DNA from: Erinaceus europaeus | Taxonomy: Eukaryota; Chordata; Mammalia; Eulipotyphla; Erinaceidae | Reading direction: 5' to 3' | Assembly (NCBI RefSeq): GCF_950295315.1 | Contig: NC_080179.1 | Location: forward strand, 68,907,680-68,971,679 | DNA: 64,000 bases | In this document: piece after piece, positions 32,980 through 44,512 of the stretch | How the letters are laid out: each line of letters opens with the position of its first letter | How positions within the stretch are numbered: position 1 is the first letter of the stretch | Program-made: the position numbers and the translations under genes | The notes under the pieces: model-generated | The model's input: the letters and a program-made list of their open reading frames with translations, nothing else | Told to the model about the DNA's origin: nothing | The model's database searches: none

Positions 32980-33415
32980 TAGTGAACGCTCACTGGTTTG
33001 TGGTCCTGGTCTTGGAAACAGGGCTAAATCATAGCCAGAGGTGGTCTGGATGGTGTGTCTGATTCTATAGTCAGCATCACCAAAATTGTTCTTTTTCAGA
33101 ACCCTAGCTTAGGAATTATTTCAAATAGTTAATATCCCAACCTCCCACCCTCTATAGAAAGGGAAAGTCCCAGAGACTTCAAGCTGTCGATGGTGACATT
33201 GAGAACCCCATATCACAGCAAAATGTAAAGTACACTTCTCTGACACGAGCCATTAACAATTTTGTTTAAAAATGTTGATTTAAAGCAGTGTCACAGTCTA
33301 CAGTAAGTTTCAGGGAATGAACATAGACTAGGAAAATCAAACCAGCACGTGATGCAGATACTCAGAGAAAACCTGGGCAAGGTCCTGCCTGATTTGGGGT
33401 CAAAATAAGGAAAGG
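32980..33415. other. Unique sequence
   Basis: No recognised repeat or gene. Confidence 0.4.
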
Positions 33416-33416
33416 T

Positions 33417-33672
33417 AGGGCTGAGCAGTGAGTGGTGTACCCAGCAGAGGGCACAGATCTGCATGTGCAAGAGCCCAGGTTCAAACCTCAGTGCCCACCT
33501 GCAGGGGGAGCTGTGCTGCAGCTCTCTCTCTCTCGTGATCTCTCTCGTCCTCCTCGATTTCTCTGTCAAAAAGAAAATGGAAAAAAAAAAGGCTGCTCAG
33601 GAATGATGGATTGATGACATCTTGCAGGCACTGGGTGCCAGCAATAACCCTGGTGGTAATGAAAATAAAAGA
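33417..33672 (+). repeat. SINE-B, plus, long form
   Basis: Head ggctgagcagtgagtggtgt, B-box aggttcaaacctcagtgcc, CT-rich (TCTC)n, then a 3' extension gaatgatggattgatgacat, gcactgggtgccagcaataa. Immediately followed by a SINE-A. Confidence 0.85.
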
Positions 33673-33690
33673 TTAAAAAGGTTTTGGCTA

Positions 33691-33993
33691 GGGAGTCAGG
33701 CGGTGGCGCAGCGGGTTCAGCGTGCACGTGTCGCAAAGCGTTAATGGACCAGTGTAATGATCCCGGTTCAAGTCCCCAGCTCTCCACCTGCAGGGGCGTC
33801 GCTTCACAAGCGGTGAAGCAGGTCTGCAGGTGTCTGGCTTTCTCTCCCCCTCTCTGTCTTCCCCTCCTCTCTCCATTTCTCTCTGTCCTATCCAACAATG
33901 ATGACATCAATAATAACGACAACAATAGCTACAACAATAAAAGGGCAACAAAAGGGCATAAATAAATAAAATAAATATTTTAAAAAAGAAGAG
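33691..33993 (+). repeat. SINE-A, plus, short form
   Basis: Head gggagtcaggcggtggcgca. Inserted at the tail of the SINE-B above; flanks ttaaaaaggttttggcta (33673-33690) and a similar copy at 33994-34014 form the duplication. Confidence 0.95.
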
Positions 33994-34014
33994 TTAAAAA
34001 AAAGATTTTAGCTA

Positions 34015-34675
34015 CAATGAGCTAGTGGAATGGAACAAAAATGAGTTTGGACATAAATGAGCCTCCTTTGAATTCTGTTTGACCATGTGCTGTTTGTATG
34101 ACCTCAGACCAGTGCCTATTCCTGTCCACATCTCAGCTGTCCCCCTGAGAAAACTGCTTTGGGTCACGTGTGCTGTACATGCAGTGTAACTTATGCATCT
34201 AAGTGGGTGGGAAGGTGTGGAGAGAAGGTGAGGTAGGCTACTGAAACAGCTCAACCAAGCTGCTAAACCCAAGGGCAGAGCAGAGGTTTGTGGAGTGAGG
34301 CTGCCGACTGGTCAGTGAAGTAAAGGTGATCTGAAGGGGCGAGGACAGAAAGGGCTGCGTAGGGGGAATAATAGCAAGTGTGTGGGTGAGATGATTTTAA
34401 TGGTAACCTGAGTCTTTCCTCAGTCTTCCTCTGTTATGAGAGAATTTAATCACTCTCTGGGTTATGCTTCAAGTGTTGGTTTTAACATCAAATCTGGAGA
34501 AGCCTTCCTTGATCATCCAAGTCTGGGTCAGGTATGTCTTCCTGCTTTGCAGCAATGTGACTGCTTGCCCTACACTGACGGGTGTGTTTTTTGAAGGTGG
34601 CTGGCTCACTGTTGGATTTGAGCACTTAGCACAAGGCTTTTTTTTTTTTTAACTAAGTACAAAATAGGCATCTAG
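34015..34675. other. Unique sequence
   Basis: No recognised repeat or gene. Ends in a run of T at 34638-34650. Confidence 0.4.
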
Positions 34676-34730
34676 GGCCAGAAAAATAGTTCCTGGGCAG
34701 TGCGTTGCTTTGCAACGTATGCAGTCCAGG
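34676..34730 (+). repeat. SINE-D head, truncated
   Basis: gggccagaaaaatagttcct followed by gtgcgttgctttgcaacg matches the tRNA-like head of SINE-D. It ends at the B box, where the inverted repeat's AT-rich stretch begins. Confidence 0.65.
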
Positions 34731-34824
34731 TTTATTTTATTTTATTTTTGCCAATATTTCCATTTTATAAATAAAATAAAATAAACCTGGACTGCATACG
34801 TTGCAAAGCAATGCACTGCCCAGG
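34692..34824. repeat. 56-bp inverted repeat, 21-nt loop
   Basis: Arms 34692-34747 and 34769-34824 are reverse complements over all 56 positions except one G/T pair (34704 with 34812). The outer 39 bp are SINE-D head; the inner 17 bp are T/A-rich (tttattttatt type). The loop is 34748-34768. Both arms carry the same SINE segment in opposite directions. Confidence 0.97.
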
Positions 34825-34964
34825 AAGAGTCATCATTAAAGTATGCCAGTCTCTTGCCCTTATTCAGCTTTTGTAGTCCTTACTTTATCTGACAAGGTTA
34901 GCCCTGGAGTGATTGAGGGAAGTGAAAGTGGAAGTAGGTGAGGAGGGCATCTACATCTAAGTAG

Positions 34965-35380
34965 AATCTATTTGATTAGGTACTTGATGGTGTCTTTTTC
35001 TAGGTCTTTCTACTTGCTTGCTGCACTTGAGTCACTGCAAACTATAGTGAACTTTTGCTTTAAGGTATATATTTCCCCTAACTTACGGGTACATGTACAT
35101 ATGCCCTATCTCATGGACCCTCGTCTCTATCTAGGTTCTGAGGCTTTTTTAGGAAGTACGCCACCAGAAATGGAATTGAGGAGTCCTTTGAGCTAGGAAA
35201 GGTCTCACCAGAGTAATGAAGCTGAAGGGCTGACACCCCACACCTGGTGTCTCTGCACACAGTCCGAAGTGAAACATGTTGAGGTGGTACTGGTTGCATG
35301 GATGAGGCTGAGATCAGCAGATGCAGGATCAATTGCTATGGACTGAAAGAAGCATGCAGGAAAGCGAGCCTCACCCCAAG
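34965..35380 (-). repeat. Element X internal part, minus
   Basis: Shares, in the same order, ttgcttgctgcacttgagtc, ttttgctttaaggtatatat, ggtctcaccagagtaatgaa and ggtactggttgcatggatg with the 43-kb copy. The 3' end is missing. Confidence 0.75.
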
Positions 35381-35848
35381 TTTGAGCCAGACACCCACTG
35401 CATTAGAGGAAGCTCCAGCGATGTTGTTTCTCACCTGCTCTCTCTCTTTGATTCTCTGTGTCTCTCTCTCTCTCTCTCTGAAAATGCATAGTAGGTTTCT
35501 AATATATAGTGACAGTTGAGAAGAAGGAATGAAAAAGAGAAAGCCAAAAAAGAAAAAAAAAAAAAAAAAAAAAGAGGGCGGTAAGGAAAAGGTAACCATC
35601 CAGAAACTTTGGATCTGACTGATAAATCGGGTGAGAGCTGAACTCTTTGCAGATGCCTCGCTTTGGCTTTCACTTTGAACCTGCCAGGAATCAAGCTTCA
35701 AGATGCCTAAGTGACTGAGTCACTCACTCTGTAGCTGCCACACAGAAGTGCATTTTCCTGGAAAACCCTGCCCCTCTTTTTTAATCAGCTATTTTCAATG
35801 TGCAGTTGCAAAAAAGAAGAAAAGCCAATTTATTTTTCTTTTATCATT
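35381..35848. other. Unique sequence with simple repeats
   Basis: Holds (TC)n at 35458-35479 and a poly-A run at 35550-35572. No gene recognised. Confidence 0.5.
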
Positions 35849-36155
35849 CTTTTAAAATTAATACACATTTTATTAGTGACTTAAAATGATTACTAAGGAC
35901 ATAAGATTATAGGGGTACAGCTCTACACCACACTCAACACTGAAGTTCTGTGATCACACCCCACACCCCCAACCACCACTGTGTTTACAAAGTCTTAACA
36001 ACAGTTTAGTCACACCTTTTTTTTTTTTCTTTTTGCAAGTACATGTGAATTCTCTGTATTTCACATGTGAGCAAAGTTATCTGGTAGTGGTTATCTTTTA
36101 CCTCCTTCCTTGCTTCACTAAGCACAATTACCCCTATTTCCATCCAAAAAATAGT
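35849..36155 (-). repeat. Old L1 3' end, minus
   Basis: Antisense L1 3' UTR and ORF2 end: ttattagtgacttaaaatga, acagctctacaccacactca, gtatttcacatgtgagcaaa, tgcttcactaagcacaatta. Strongly decayed. Confidence 0.65.
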
Positions 36156-37260
36156 CGTTTCTTGAATAAAAAAAATGGATAACTAGAAGACTTCTTTCAG
36201 AAATAGCTATTTTGCTAAACTTCAACCCTTCAATCATTTTACTTATCATTGATGTTTAATGTGTATTTTTCATATTTCAAAGTCTCTGAGAAGGGAGTGC
36301 ACTTTATAAGCAGTAACATATTGTAATTTGGGGGGGGGGACAAGTTCCTTCTTGTTCATAAACAAAACAGTTGTGCATTTTTTATTTAGCAGCGTCTTAG
36401 GTAATAAGAAGAAACCAAGACCTCAGCTTATTTGGGGGTTTTCTGAAAGTCTTTTTGCTACTTGGTAATGGGACTAGGGTGAGAACCCAGATCATCTCAC
36501 TCTGACTACATGGTTCTGTGCTTCTGACTCTGTTTCTTCCCTCTTGTAAAAATTCTGTACCTCAGAACTGCTCGTACTTCATGGTGGAACTGCTCTTCTT
36601 TCTTAGGTACAATGAGTCAGTCCATTTCAGAACTGGGGGGAGATCGCCCAGGAAACTTGAATAAGACTTTGAAGTGGTGAGTGCAGGGTGTAGGGACAGT
36701 CACTCATTTTTGGCCCAAGCTCTGTAAAGATGTCTGTCCCCCAAATGATTCAAAGAGACTCAGTCCCAATCCAGTGAAGTAGAGGTTACATCAGACACAC
36801 CATGACAACACAAGCTTCTCATCATGTTCTCTTGTCTCTCTTCAGACCCGAGGGCCTAGATAATGAGACCTTGAATAGCTTGGACTAGGTGGAATTATCA
36901 CACATTTCATTGTTCAGTGACTGTTTAGATTTTAATATCATAATGTCCTGGGTAGCCTTCCTGATAATCTGGAAGCCTGAGGGATGTCAGTCTCTTTATA
37001 TTATGCATGATTTGAGGGTCCCACAGCAGGCTGGCAGCCCTGCTTCAGATAATGAATGGACAGATACAGTCTTCTGTAGGAAAGGAAATGCCCACGTTCC
37101 ATGAACATTTGACTCCTGTGTAATTGACTTTTTCTTTCTAGTTCACATTATGGAATTTATTGCATTCATATAGGTGGGATTATGTTGGTCTGCTTCTAAA
37201 TTCTGCTCATAAGACCTTCTGTTTTGATCTTCATATTAGGTTCGCTTGTATTACTTACGA
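36156..37260. other. Unique 1.1-kb block 5' of solo LTR
   Basis: No recognised repeat or gene. A run of ten G occurs at 36331-36340. Confidence 0.45.
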
Positions 37261-37531
37261 TGTGGTCTGTTTACGTCATCACTGTTTGACCTGGGTCCCG
37301 CCCTGCCTGCAGGGTGTTGGTTTCATCCCCACTGCTTAGATGGAAGCTAGGTTCTGTTCGCGCTCTTTTTTTTTGCTCTGCCCCGTCTCCTAGTCATTTC
37401 CTTTCCCTTGCCACTTCCAGTGAAGAGATGCATAAAAGGTGATGTATCTGATTAATAAACGAGATAACTGCTTCCCAGCTCAGCCATGCGTCCCTGGTCA
37501 TCTGTCTCCCGCTCGCAAAGCTAGACCAGCA
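37261..37531 (+). mobile_element. Solo LTR of an endogenous retrovirus
   Basis: A 271-bp unit starting tgtggtct and ending agaccagca, which form imperfect terminal inverted repeats (TG...CA). A TATA-like gcataaaagg near 37432 precedes an aataaa signal at 37455, giving a compact U3-R-U5 order; the U5-like end contains gtctcccgctcgcaaag. Flanks ttacga and gtacta may be a decayed 6-bp duplication. No retroviral genes are present. Confidence 0.7.
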
Positions 37532-37787
37532 GTACTAGGTCAAAGAAGAGTCCCTAGAATTTGCTTGGAATTGGTCATAGGCTGTTGACATTTTCATGGG
37601 GCTCTTTAAAATTCTTCGCTGTGAGACCTGGGAAATGTCACAATAGTTGTTTCTATATATTACAGCATAGTAGTGACCTGTGAATGTTGCTCTTTGCTTT
37701 GCATCTTTATTGCTGAAATTCTCTACTTCTCCGGAGAATTTAGTAGTTCTCTCAGAATTGGACGGTGTAATTTCATAAAAGAATCTC

Positions 37788-38150
37788 TTTGGCTACATTA
37801 TGGATAGAACTGGAGGGAATCATGACATGTGAAATAATCCAGGAGGAGAAGGACAGATTTGGGATGACTTCACTCATACGTGGGACCTAAGAAACAGAAC
37901 AAGGGAAGATAGAGGGTGAGACTTGAATAGACCAGATCTCTAGAAGCAGATCTGGGTACTGGGATGAGGGGAGGGCAAAAATGGGGGGACTGGAGCTCTA
38001 GTGTCCTAAGGTGAAGGAGGATAATGTTTTGGCAGAAGGTAAGGTATGGGGCACCAATCTCAGGGACGGGAGAGCCATACCCCTGTGACAGCAACACTCC
38101 AGGAAATGAACACAACCTTAACATAGTGGCAAAAAGAGAAATATGGATTT
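37788..38150 (+). repeat. Old L1 3' end, plus
   Basis: ggatagaactggagggaatc, gggatgacttcactcatac, then a purine-rich 3' UTR ending aacacaaccttaacatagtg. Matches the end of L1 ORF2 and the older 3' UTR type. 5'-truncated. Confidence 0.65.
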
Positions 38151-39190
38151 GGAGCAAATCAGAGGGTATGTGCAATGGATAGAAAACATGAGGATACGAG
38201 GCCTTCCTGGGCTGCCGGTGAGCCTGTCCTCAAGCTCAGATCACTTCCAGTCCTTTTGGTTGCATAGTAATTTCCATCTTGGTTTTCTTTTTTCTTTCTT
38301 TCTTTTTTTTTTTTTTTACTAAATCATGAGCAGTTCTCTGTTATCAGCAACCAAGCAGTGCAGAATAACACAGAGACAGATGCAGACTGTAGGTCAATAT
38401 TATATGACTGTGTGAGAACATGATCCAAGCCCCAAATTAACTTTGAGTTCTGCTCCAATTCCTTTTGAAAAGCTTTGAGTAGTAAATGGACCCCTCTACT
38501 GCCAAAAATAGACTTTTACCTTATTTACTGACCATTCTGTTTTTTTATATTTGTTGTTTTTCTATTTGGTTGAGTTCTCACTATATGACAGTCTTTGGAA
38601 AAAGTCATGGAAACAATAATCTTTTGTATATGCCCTGTCCTTGAGGATCTTGAAATCTAATTAACAGAAAAAAAATGCATAGAGGAACAAATTCTTAACT
38701 ATATTACCAAAGCAACAATTGTATACATACAAATGAAACAGAGCAAACTAATTGCATAACTGCTGAAGGGTGAAAGAGTAATGAGCAAGTTCAAGGAAAT
38801 GATTTCTCAGGTCTGCTTCAACTACAACATGGCAGGAGGTTGCATCCAACTGATAATTGGAAGAGACAGCACTTAGCAATAACCCTCAGCCTTAGGGATC
38901 TTGAAGAAATCAGGCCAAATGAAAAGCAAAGATGTGAATAAAACTGGAGTATTGGGAATGGATGTTGTTTCGAGCTCTGTGCGAAGCCTTTTCACATGAC
39001 GGTGGCAAGGGGATTCCCCAGCAGCGTTTAGGAAGCTGCCTGAAAATAAGGATGGTGAAAAAGGAAAAGTAGCGCGTTCTCCCCCAGCAGCCTTTGGCCA
39101 GAAGGAAAAGGGTCACACTCTCCCCGGGTTTGCCAAGATCATGGTAGATCCACTATAAGGTCAAGATGATTTCAGTTTGAATTTCAGGTC
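38151..39190. other. Unique sequence
   Basis: Pyrimidine run with poly-T at 38306-38320. No gene or repeat recognised. Confidence 0.45.
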
Positions 39191-39200
39191 AGAACATTTG

Positions 39201-39530
39201 TTTGTTTTTGTTTGTCTCCTGGGTTACTGCTGGGGCTCGGTGCCTGCACTATGAAGCCACTGCTCCTGGAGGCCAGTTTTCTCTTTGTGTTGCCCTTGTT
39301 GTTGTTGTTGTTATTGTTGCCATTGCTGTCGTTGTTGGATAGGACAGAGAAAAATGGAGAGAGGAGGGGGAGACAGAGAGGGAGAGAAAGACACCTGCAG
39401 ACCTGCTTCACCAGGGGGAAGTAACCCCCCTGCAGGTGGGGAGCCGGGGGCTCCAACCAGGATCCCTGCGCGCTGGTCCTTGCACTTTGTGCCATGTGTG
39501 CGTAACCCGCTGCGCTACCACCCAGCCCCA
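39201..39530 (-). repeat. SINE-A, minus, long form
   Basis: Antisense 3' extension (gttactgctggggctcggtg), (TTG)n at 39297-39321, body and head ggggctgggtggtagcgcag. Part of the body is altered (gcttcaccagggggaagt). Duplication agaacatttg at 39191-39200 and agaatatgtg at 39531-39540. Confidence 0.95.
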
Positions 39531-39796
39531 AGAATATGTGTGTATTTTAATTGATCTTATTCCTGTCATTCATTTGTGATATTTCTAGAAATCCCTTTAA
39601 ACATCAATATTACAACAGGAGAGGTCTCAGCATTATGGAGTAAGAGATGCTTCTTTGAGCTATGACAGCATGAACTGCTGCATTGATGACACTGACAGAC
39701 TTAATTGTAATGAGAAGCTTATTTATTGTCTTCCCTCTCTAAACCAAGTTTCATGATCCTAGGGGAAATGACCTTTGGAAAAATAATGTTCTTGGG

Positions 39797-40016
39797 GGCC
39801 GGGAGATAGCTCAGCTGGTTGAGCTCACACTTCACCTTATACAAGGATTTGGGCCCAAGCAGTGCTGTGAAACTTCCCCCATTTTCTTTCTCTCCTTCTG
39901 TATTTTTCTCTCCCTTCTGTCCCTCAATTGCTATCTGAAAAGAACAAAGAGACAAACAAAAAACTGCCCCTGGGAGTGGTGGAATAGTGGAGTCTCAGTG
40001 ATAACCTTGGCAGCCA
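39797..40016 (+). repeat. SINE-D, plus strand
   Basis: Head gggggccgggagatagctca, ggttgagctcacacttcacc, a CT-rich middle, then a 3' part ctgcccctgggagtggtgga and gtctcagtgataaccttggc. Confidence 0.85.
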
Positions 40017-40284
40017 AAACAAGCTTAGTTCCTGTCCATGTAATGGTTGGCATCTCAAAGAAACCCTGTAGTGACCGAAGATCTGTGTAGTTAAGTCTCA
40101 GCGCTTTGCTTTCAAGCAGTAACTCTGTGAACCAGGATGTGAACCCTTACTCAGGTCAGCTTTACTGTTGGTATTCTTCTCTGTAAGGCGGAGGAGTAAT
40201 AGTATGTAGCTTGAGTGACTACTTCAAGAAGTTTGTGTTGAAGATAAAATACCCAGCACATAAGAGATATAGAAATAACTAGAT

Positions 40285-40566
40285 GGGGGAGTCGGGCGGT
40301 AGCGCAGCGGGTTAAGCACAGGTGGCGCAGAGCACAAGAACCGGCGTAAGGATCCTGGTTTGAGCCCCTGGCTCTCCACCTGCAGGGGAGTCGCTTCACA
40401 GGCGGTGAAGCAGTTCTGTAGGTGTCTGTCTTTCTCTCCCTCTCTGTCTTCCCCTCCTTTCTCCATTTCCCTCTGTCTTATCCAACAATGACATCAATAA
40501 CAACAATAATAACTACAACAATAAAACAACAAGGCAACAAAAGGGAATAAATAAATATTTAAAAAG
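40285..40566 (+). repeat. SINE-A, plus, short form, young
   Basis: Head gggggagtcgggcggtagcg. Perfect 13-bp duplication gaaataactagat at 40272-40284 and 40567-40579. Confidence 0.97.
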
Positions 40567-40579
40567 GAAATAACTAGAT

Positions 40580-41298
40580 AGTAAATTAATAATAATAACA
40601 TCATCATTATTATTATTAAAAGGTGAAGTTAAAGCTTGTATAGGATTTTAGAATCATCCTGGATCAGTTTTCACTTTTGTTAGAAGGAGGGCAGCAGGGC
40701 TCCGCAGCTTTCATTCACTTAAGAGCTGTGTGTGTCACACTGGCATGCCTCAGGGCATGTAGGCTGTGATGTGTGATGGATCTTACTGCTGCTGGAAGCA
40801 TCCCTGAAGCAGAGAGATGCCCTAGCTCTCCTGTGGAGGGAGGATGGTGGGGGAAACAAGAAAAACCTGCAGCTGCAAGATGGTCCTGGCAGAGGCTGAG
40901 CTGCCAAGCAAATGATGGTAAGCCTCTTGTCATCTAAGCTCGTCATTCATTAGGAGGAAGGGGAACAGAAAAATGTGTTTTGTGTTACAGCTGCAGTGCT
41001 GAGGTATTATGTGAGTCTGGGTCTGTGGGTCTGTGGGTCTGTGGGTCTGATGACTAAACTGCCTTCATTTCCCAGAATAAAACAAGAGCATCTGCTTTAG
41101 TAGCAGAACTCTCTTTTTAGAATTTCATTTGCAGCAGAAATGGAACCAAACCAAATTCCATCGTTAAGGCCCCCAAAGGATAGTCTACTCTAAGTAGATG
41201 TCAGAACAGCCATTCATCTGCAGTGAGTCCAAACTGCAAAATAATAATGGGATTGGGGGTGGTGCGAGATGAAACTAGAAATAGGTCCAGGTAGGGTA
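40580..41298. other. Unique sequence
   Basis: Includes a small tandem repeat of gggtctgt, four units, at about 41018-41048. No gene recognised. Confidence 0.45.
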
Positions 41299-41753
41299 TT
41301 TGTTCAGGCTGTCTGAACAAAACCACTCAAATAGGGTGGCTTAAAATGACTGAAACTTAAGGTTCCATAGTTGGAGAAGCTAGAAGCCTAAAACCAAGGT
41401 GTCAGAGGGCCGTGGAGTCTTGCTCTGCCCTCGCCTAGGTTCTGGTGATGTGTCAGCAACCTCTGGCAACTTTGGCTTTTTGCCCTCCATCTTCACCTAT
41501 CCCTGCCTCTGTGTCTCTTCATATGATCTTTCTTCTCTCTGACTGAATGAATGCCTGTGTCTCAGTTTCCCCTTTATAGATGGACAGCAGTCATAATGGA
41601 ACAGAACCCACCTTGATGAACTTATTTACCGCTGTAATAACTCTGTTTTCAAATAACTCAGAGTCCCCAGTGCTCAGGGTTGAGAATTCAACATTATCTT
41701 GGTTTGTGAGTTTGTTTGTTTTAGGAAGGATCTAATTCAACCCATAGCAGTTG
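41299..41753 (-). mobile_element. MLT1 (ERVL-MaLR) LTR, minus
   Basis: Antisense MLT1 order is clear: ttgttcaggctgtctgaaca, agggtggcttaaaatgactg, gagaagctagaagcctaaaa, ccaaggtgtcagagggc, tctgcctctgtgtctcttc, tttcccctttatagatggac, cagcagtcataatgg, ttttcaaataactcagagtc and attcaacccatagca at the end. An ancient LTR remnant without internal genes. Confidence 0.85.
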
Positions 41754-42329
41754 ATAAAGCAAAGCTTAAATCTTTGCATATTTCAGAAGGGTCACAGTTA
41801 CTCTGTTCAACACACTTTATTTGAGTCCAGGAAGTCTTCTTTATGATTAAGTGTTGCAGATGACTAAGTCAGCTTAAACTTTGGGATACTAGGATAGAAA
41901 GGAGGGGAAAAAATTTTCAGCAAAGAAACTCAAATGCCTGCCATAACAGTGGGGATGAGGGGAGGACTGTCTTTCTGAAGTGAATTTGCCTTTCTTCTGG
42001 GTCAAGTTGCCTGATCATGAGGGGCAGGGATCTGGATACTATCATAGCTACTCTGACTCCATAGCCCACCCTGCATGGAGCTGCTGTGAGGAGCTGCTGG
42101 GTCTCTCTGGTCTCTGCCTCAGGACTCTTTCACATTTTCCACAGGAGAACTGTGGGATGGTGAATGTTCAGGGCTTTCTCTGTTGATCTGAGAAGAACTC
42201 TCTATGCCAATATGTACATCTCTCAAGATGGCCCTGAAATTCTCATAAGCTATTGCATATATAGCCATTAGTTTAACATCAGCCAATTACAAATGTTCAA
42301 CATCAATTGGAGGTGATGATTTTTAAAAG
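41754..42329. other. Unique sequence
   Basis: No recognised repeat or gene. Confidence 0.4.
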
Positions 42330-42448
42330 GTCTATATTTATGAGGGGGGAGACCAGTGCTGGGGATGGGGGGGATTGATCCTGGGACCTCTGAGGCCTTA
42401 AGTATGTACATTCTGTGTACCAATGCTGAGCTGTCTCTCTGGTGCTTA
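42330..42448 (-). repeat. SINE-E, minus, diverged
   Basis: gaccagtgctggggatgggg, ttgatcctgggacctctgag, then gctgagctgtctctctggtg, in the antisense order of SINE-E. Confidence 0.6.
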
Positions 42449-42699
42449 GCCCAATTTTAATATATAGTCAAGTATTAAAATAATTAAACTAGATTAAATT
42501 CTAAAAATCAAACCAGTTCTTAATAAAGAATGACAGAAAATGACAAAATAATGGTATTGAAGAACTGCTGTTTAGAGTAGATTAAGGGTCCCTACCTTCC
42601 AGTTGGATTCTAAGCTTTTAAGAACTGCAAATCATTACTTGTTTATTATTATTATTTGTGCTGTAAGTACAAAAACTTGCTAAGTGATGTAGAGGAATA

Positions 42700-42858
42700 T
42701 TTTATTTTATTATTTATTTGTTTGTTTGTTTGTTTGTTTTTACCAAAGCACTGCTTAGCTCTGGCTCATGGTGGTGCTGGAGATACAACCTGGGACCTTT
42801 GGTGCCCCAGGCATGAAAATCTTTTTGCGTAACCATGACACTATCTCCCCTGCCCAGA
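42700..42858 (-). repeat. SINE-E, minus strand
   Basis: (TTTG)n tail at 42716-42739, then agcactgcttagctctggct, gatacaacctgggacctttg, gaaaatctttttgcgtaacc and tatctcccctgccc: the antisense of SINE-E. Confidence 0.8.
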
Positions 42859-43009
42859 AAGACTATTGAAAGCTATAGATACTGACTGATGTGCATTGAA
42901 CTTTAAGACGGAAATCAATCAAGGAGGTGATTTCATTAAGCACAGTAAAGTAAGTGAGGAGGAAAACAGTACTCCCATCTTATTTATTTTTATTGTTATT
43001 AGTTTATTT

Positions 43010-44100
43010 ATAAAATAAAAATATGAACAAGATCACAGGAAAGAGGGGCACAACTCCACACAATTCCCACCACCAGAACTCTGTATCCCATCCCCTCCCC
43101 TGATAGCTTTTCTATTCTTTAACCCTCTGGGAGTATGGACCCAGGGTCACTGTAGGGTGGAGAAGGTGGAAGGTCTGGCTTCTGTAATTGCTTTTCCACT
43201 GAACATGGGCTGGATGTTGGTAGGTCAGTCCATACTCCCAGCCTGTCTCTAGCTTTCCCTAGTGAGACAGGGCTTTGGAGAGGTGAGGGATCCAGAGTAC
43301 ATTGGTGAGGTCCTTCTTCCTGGGAAGTCAGGTTGTAATCATGATAGTGTCTGGAACTTGGTGGCTGAAAAATAATTAAGATATAAAGCAGAACAAATTG
43401 CTTAATAGTCAGGAATGTAAAGGCAAGAATATAGCAGGTGAGTTTTGGGATCTCCATTTTGGAAAAAGCTAGTAGGTCTATTTTAGGTATATTCTAAGGG
43501 GCCCATGATTTTACCATATTTTCCCTGAGAATGACAGCTAACATGCAGGTGGACCAAAGGTAGTGTCTGGGGAAATGGTTTCAGAGTTGGAAAAAGGATT
43601 AGAAAGCTGGATCAGGGCAGAGAGTACCTCCCAAATATGGGATGGATATATAAGTAAAATTTTATGGTGTCTTTTATTATTATTATTATTATTTATTTTG
43701 AGGTCTTTCTATCTATTTGCTTGCTGTTTTGGGTCGCTGCAAACTGCTAGGCACTTTTGCTTTAAGATATATATATATATATATATATATATATTTCCCC
43801 CTAACTTATAGCTTCATGTGCACATGTGTCCTGTTTTATGGGCCCTGACCTATATCTAGGTTCTGTGGCTTTGTTAAGAGGTGCACCATCCCATATGGCA
43901 TTGAGGAGTCCTATGAGCTAGGCATGGTCTCACCAGAGTGATGGAGCTGAAGGGTTGATATTCCAGGCCTGGCGAAATCCAAAGTGAAATGTGTCCAGGT
44001 GGCACTGGTTGCATTGGTTTGAACTCAGCAGATGCAGTATCAAATGGTACGGATCGAGTGAAGTGTGCAGGAAGCTATACCATGTCCCGGAGTTTCCAGG
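43010..44100 (-). repeat. Element X, longest copy, minus
   Basis: The most complete copy. The 3' end is on the left (tttatttataaaataaaaat, then cacaactccacacaattccc). Moving right: ctctgggagtatggacccag, gaacttggtggctgaaaaat, gtcaggaatgtaaaggcaag, gatcagggcagagagtacct, gaggtctttctatctatttg, a (TA)n run at 43768-43793, gtctcaccagagtgatggag and ggcactggttgcattggttt. No reading frame is visible, so this is probably 3' UTR or a non-coding retroposon. Confidence 0.75.
43768..43793. repeat. (TA)n microsatellite in X
   Basis: About 13 TA units at a point where other X copies have tatatat only. Confidence 0.9.
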
Positions 44101-44389
44101 ACAGAGAGAAATACGGGTTTTATAGAGAATGGGGTGGGGGTAGGGTTCCTGCTGTCTTGGAGTTTAAGAAGGCAATAGAGAGTTATAATTATAATTCCCA
44201 AGTTGTTAGGAATTCAGTTTACTTGGGAAATTCCATAGTTAGGATTTGCTGTATCATACAGGACCTTACCATGATTTATGCCATTTAACGCTATTTACAT
44301 ATAGCTGCATTGTATATAGTGACACAAGCAGTTGCTTCTGGTCTCCCTGGTCTAATTCCGCGTGGGAAGAGAAGGTAGATTTTCAGCTT

Positions 44390-44512
44390 CAATATAGGGG
44401 GGTGGGGGCGGTGGACACAGACCTTTGGTGATGTGAACAGTGTTAATATACACTCCTGTTAACTTAAAATTTTATAAATCACCATTTAATCAATATGTGA
44501 AGGGAAAATTAC
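44390..44512 (+). repeat. Old L1 3' end, plus
   Basis: ggacacagacctttggtgat matches the L1 3' UTR at 28868 (acacagaccattggtgatg), followed by gaacagtgttaatatacac and a weak A-rich end. Confidence 0.55.

Noticed and set aside
41299..41753. Possible unique conserved element
   Set aside because: The block order matches the antisense of the MLT1 LTR, so it is an old repeat.
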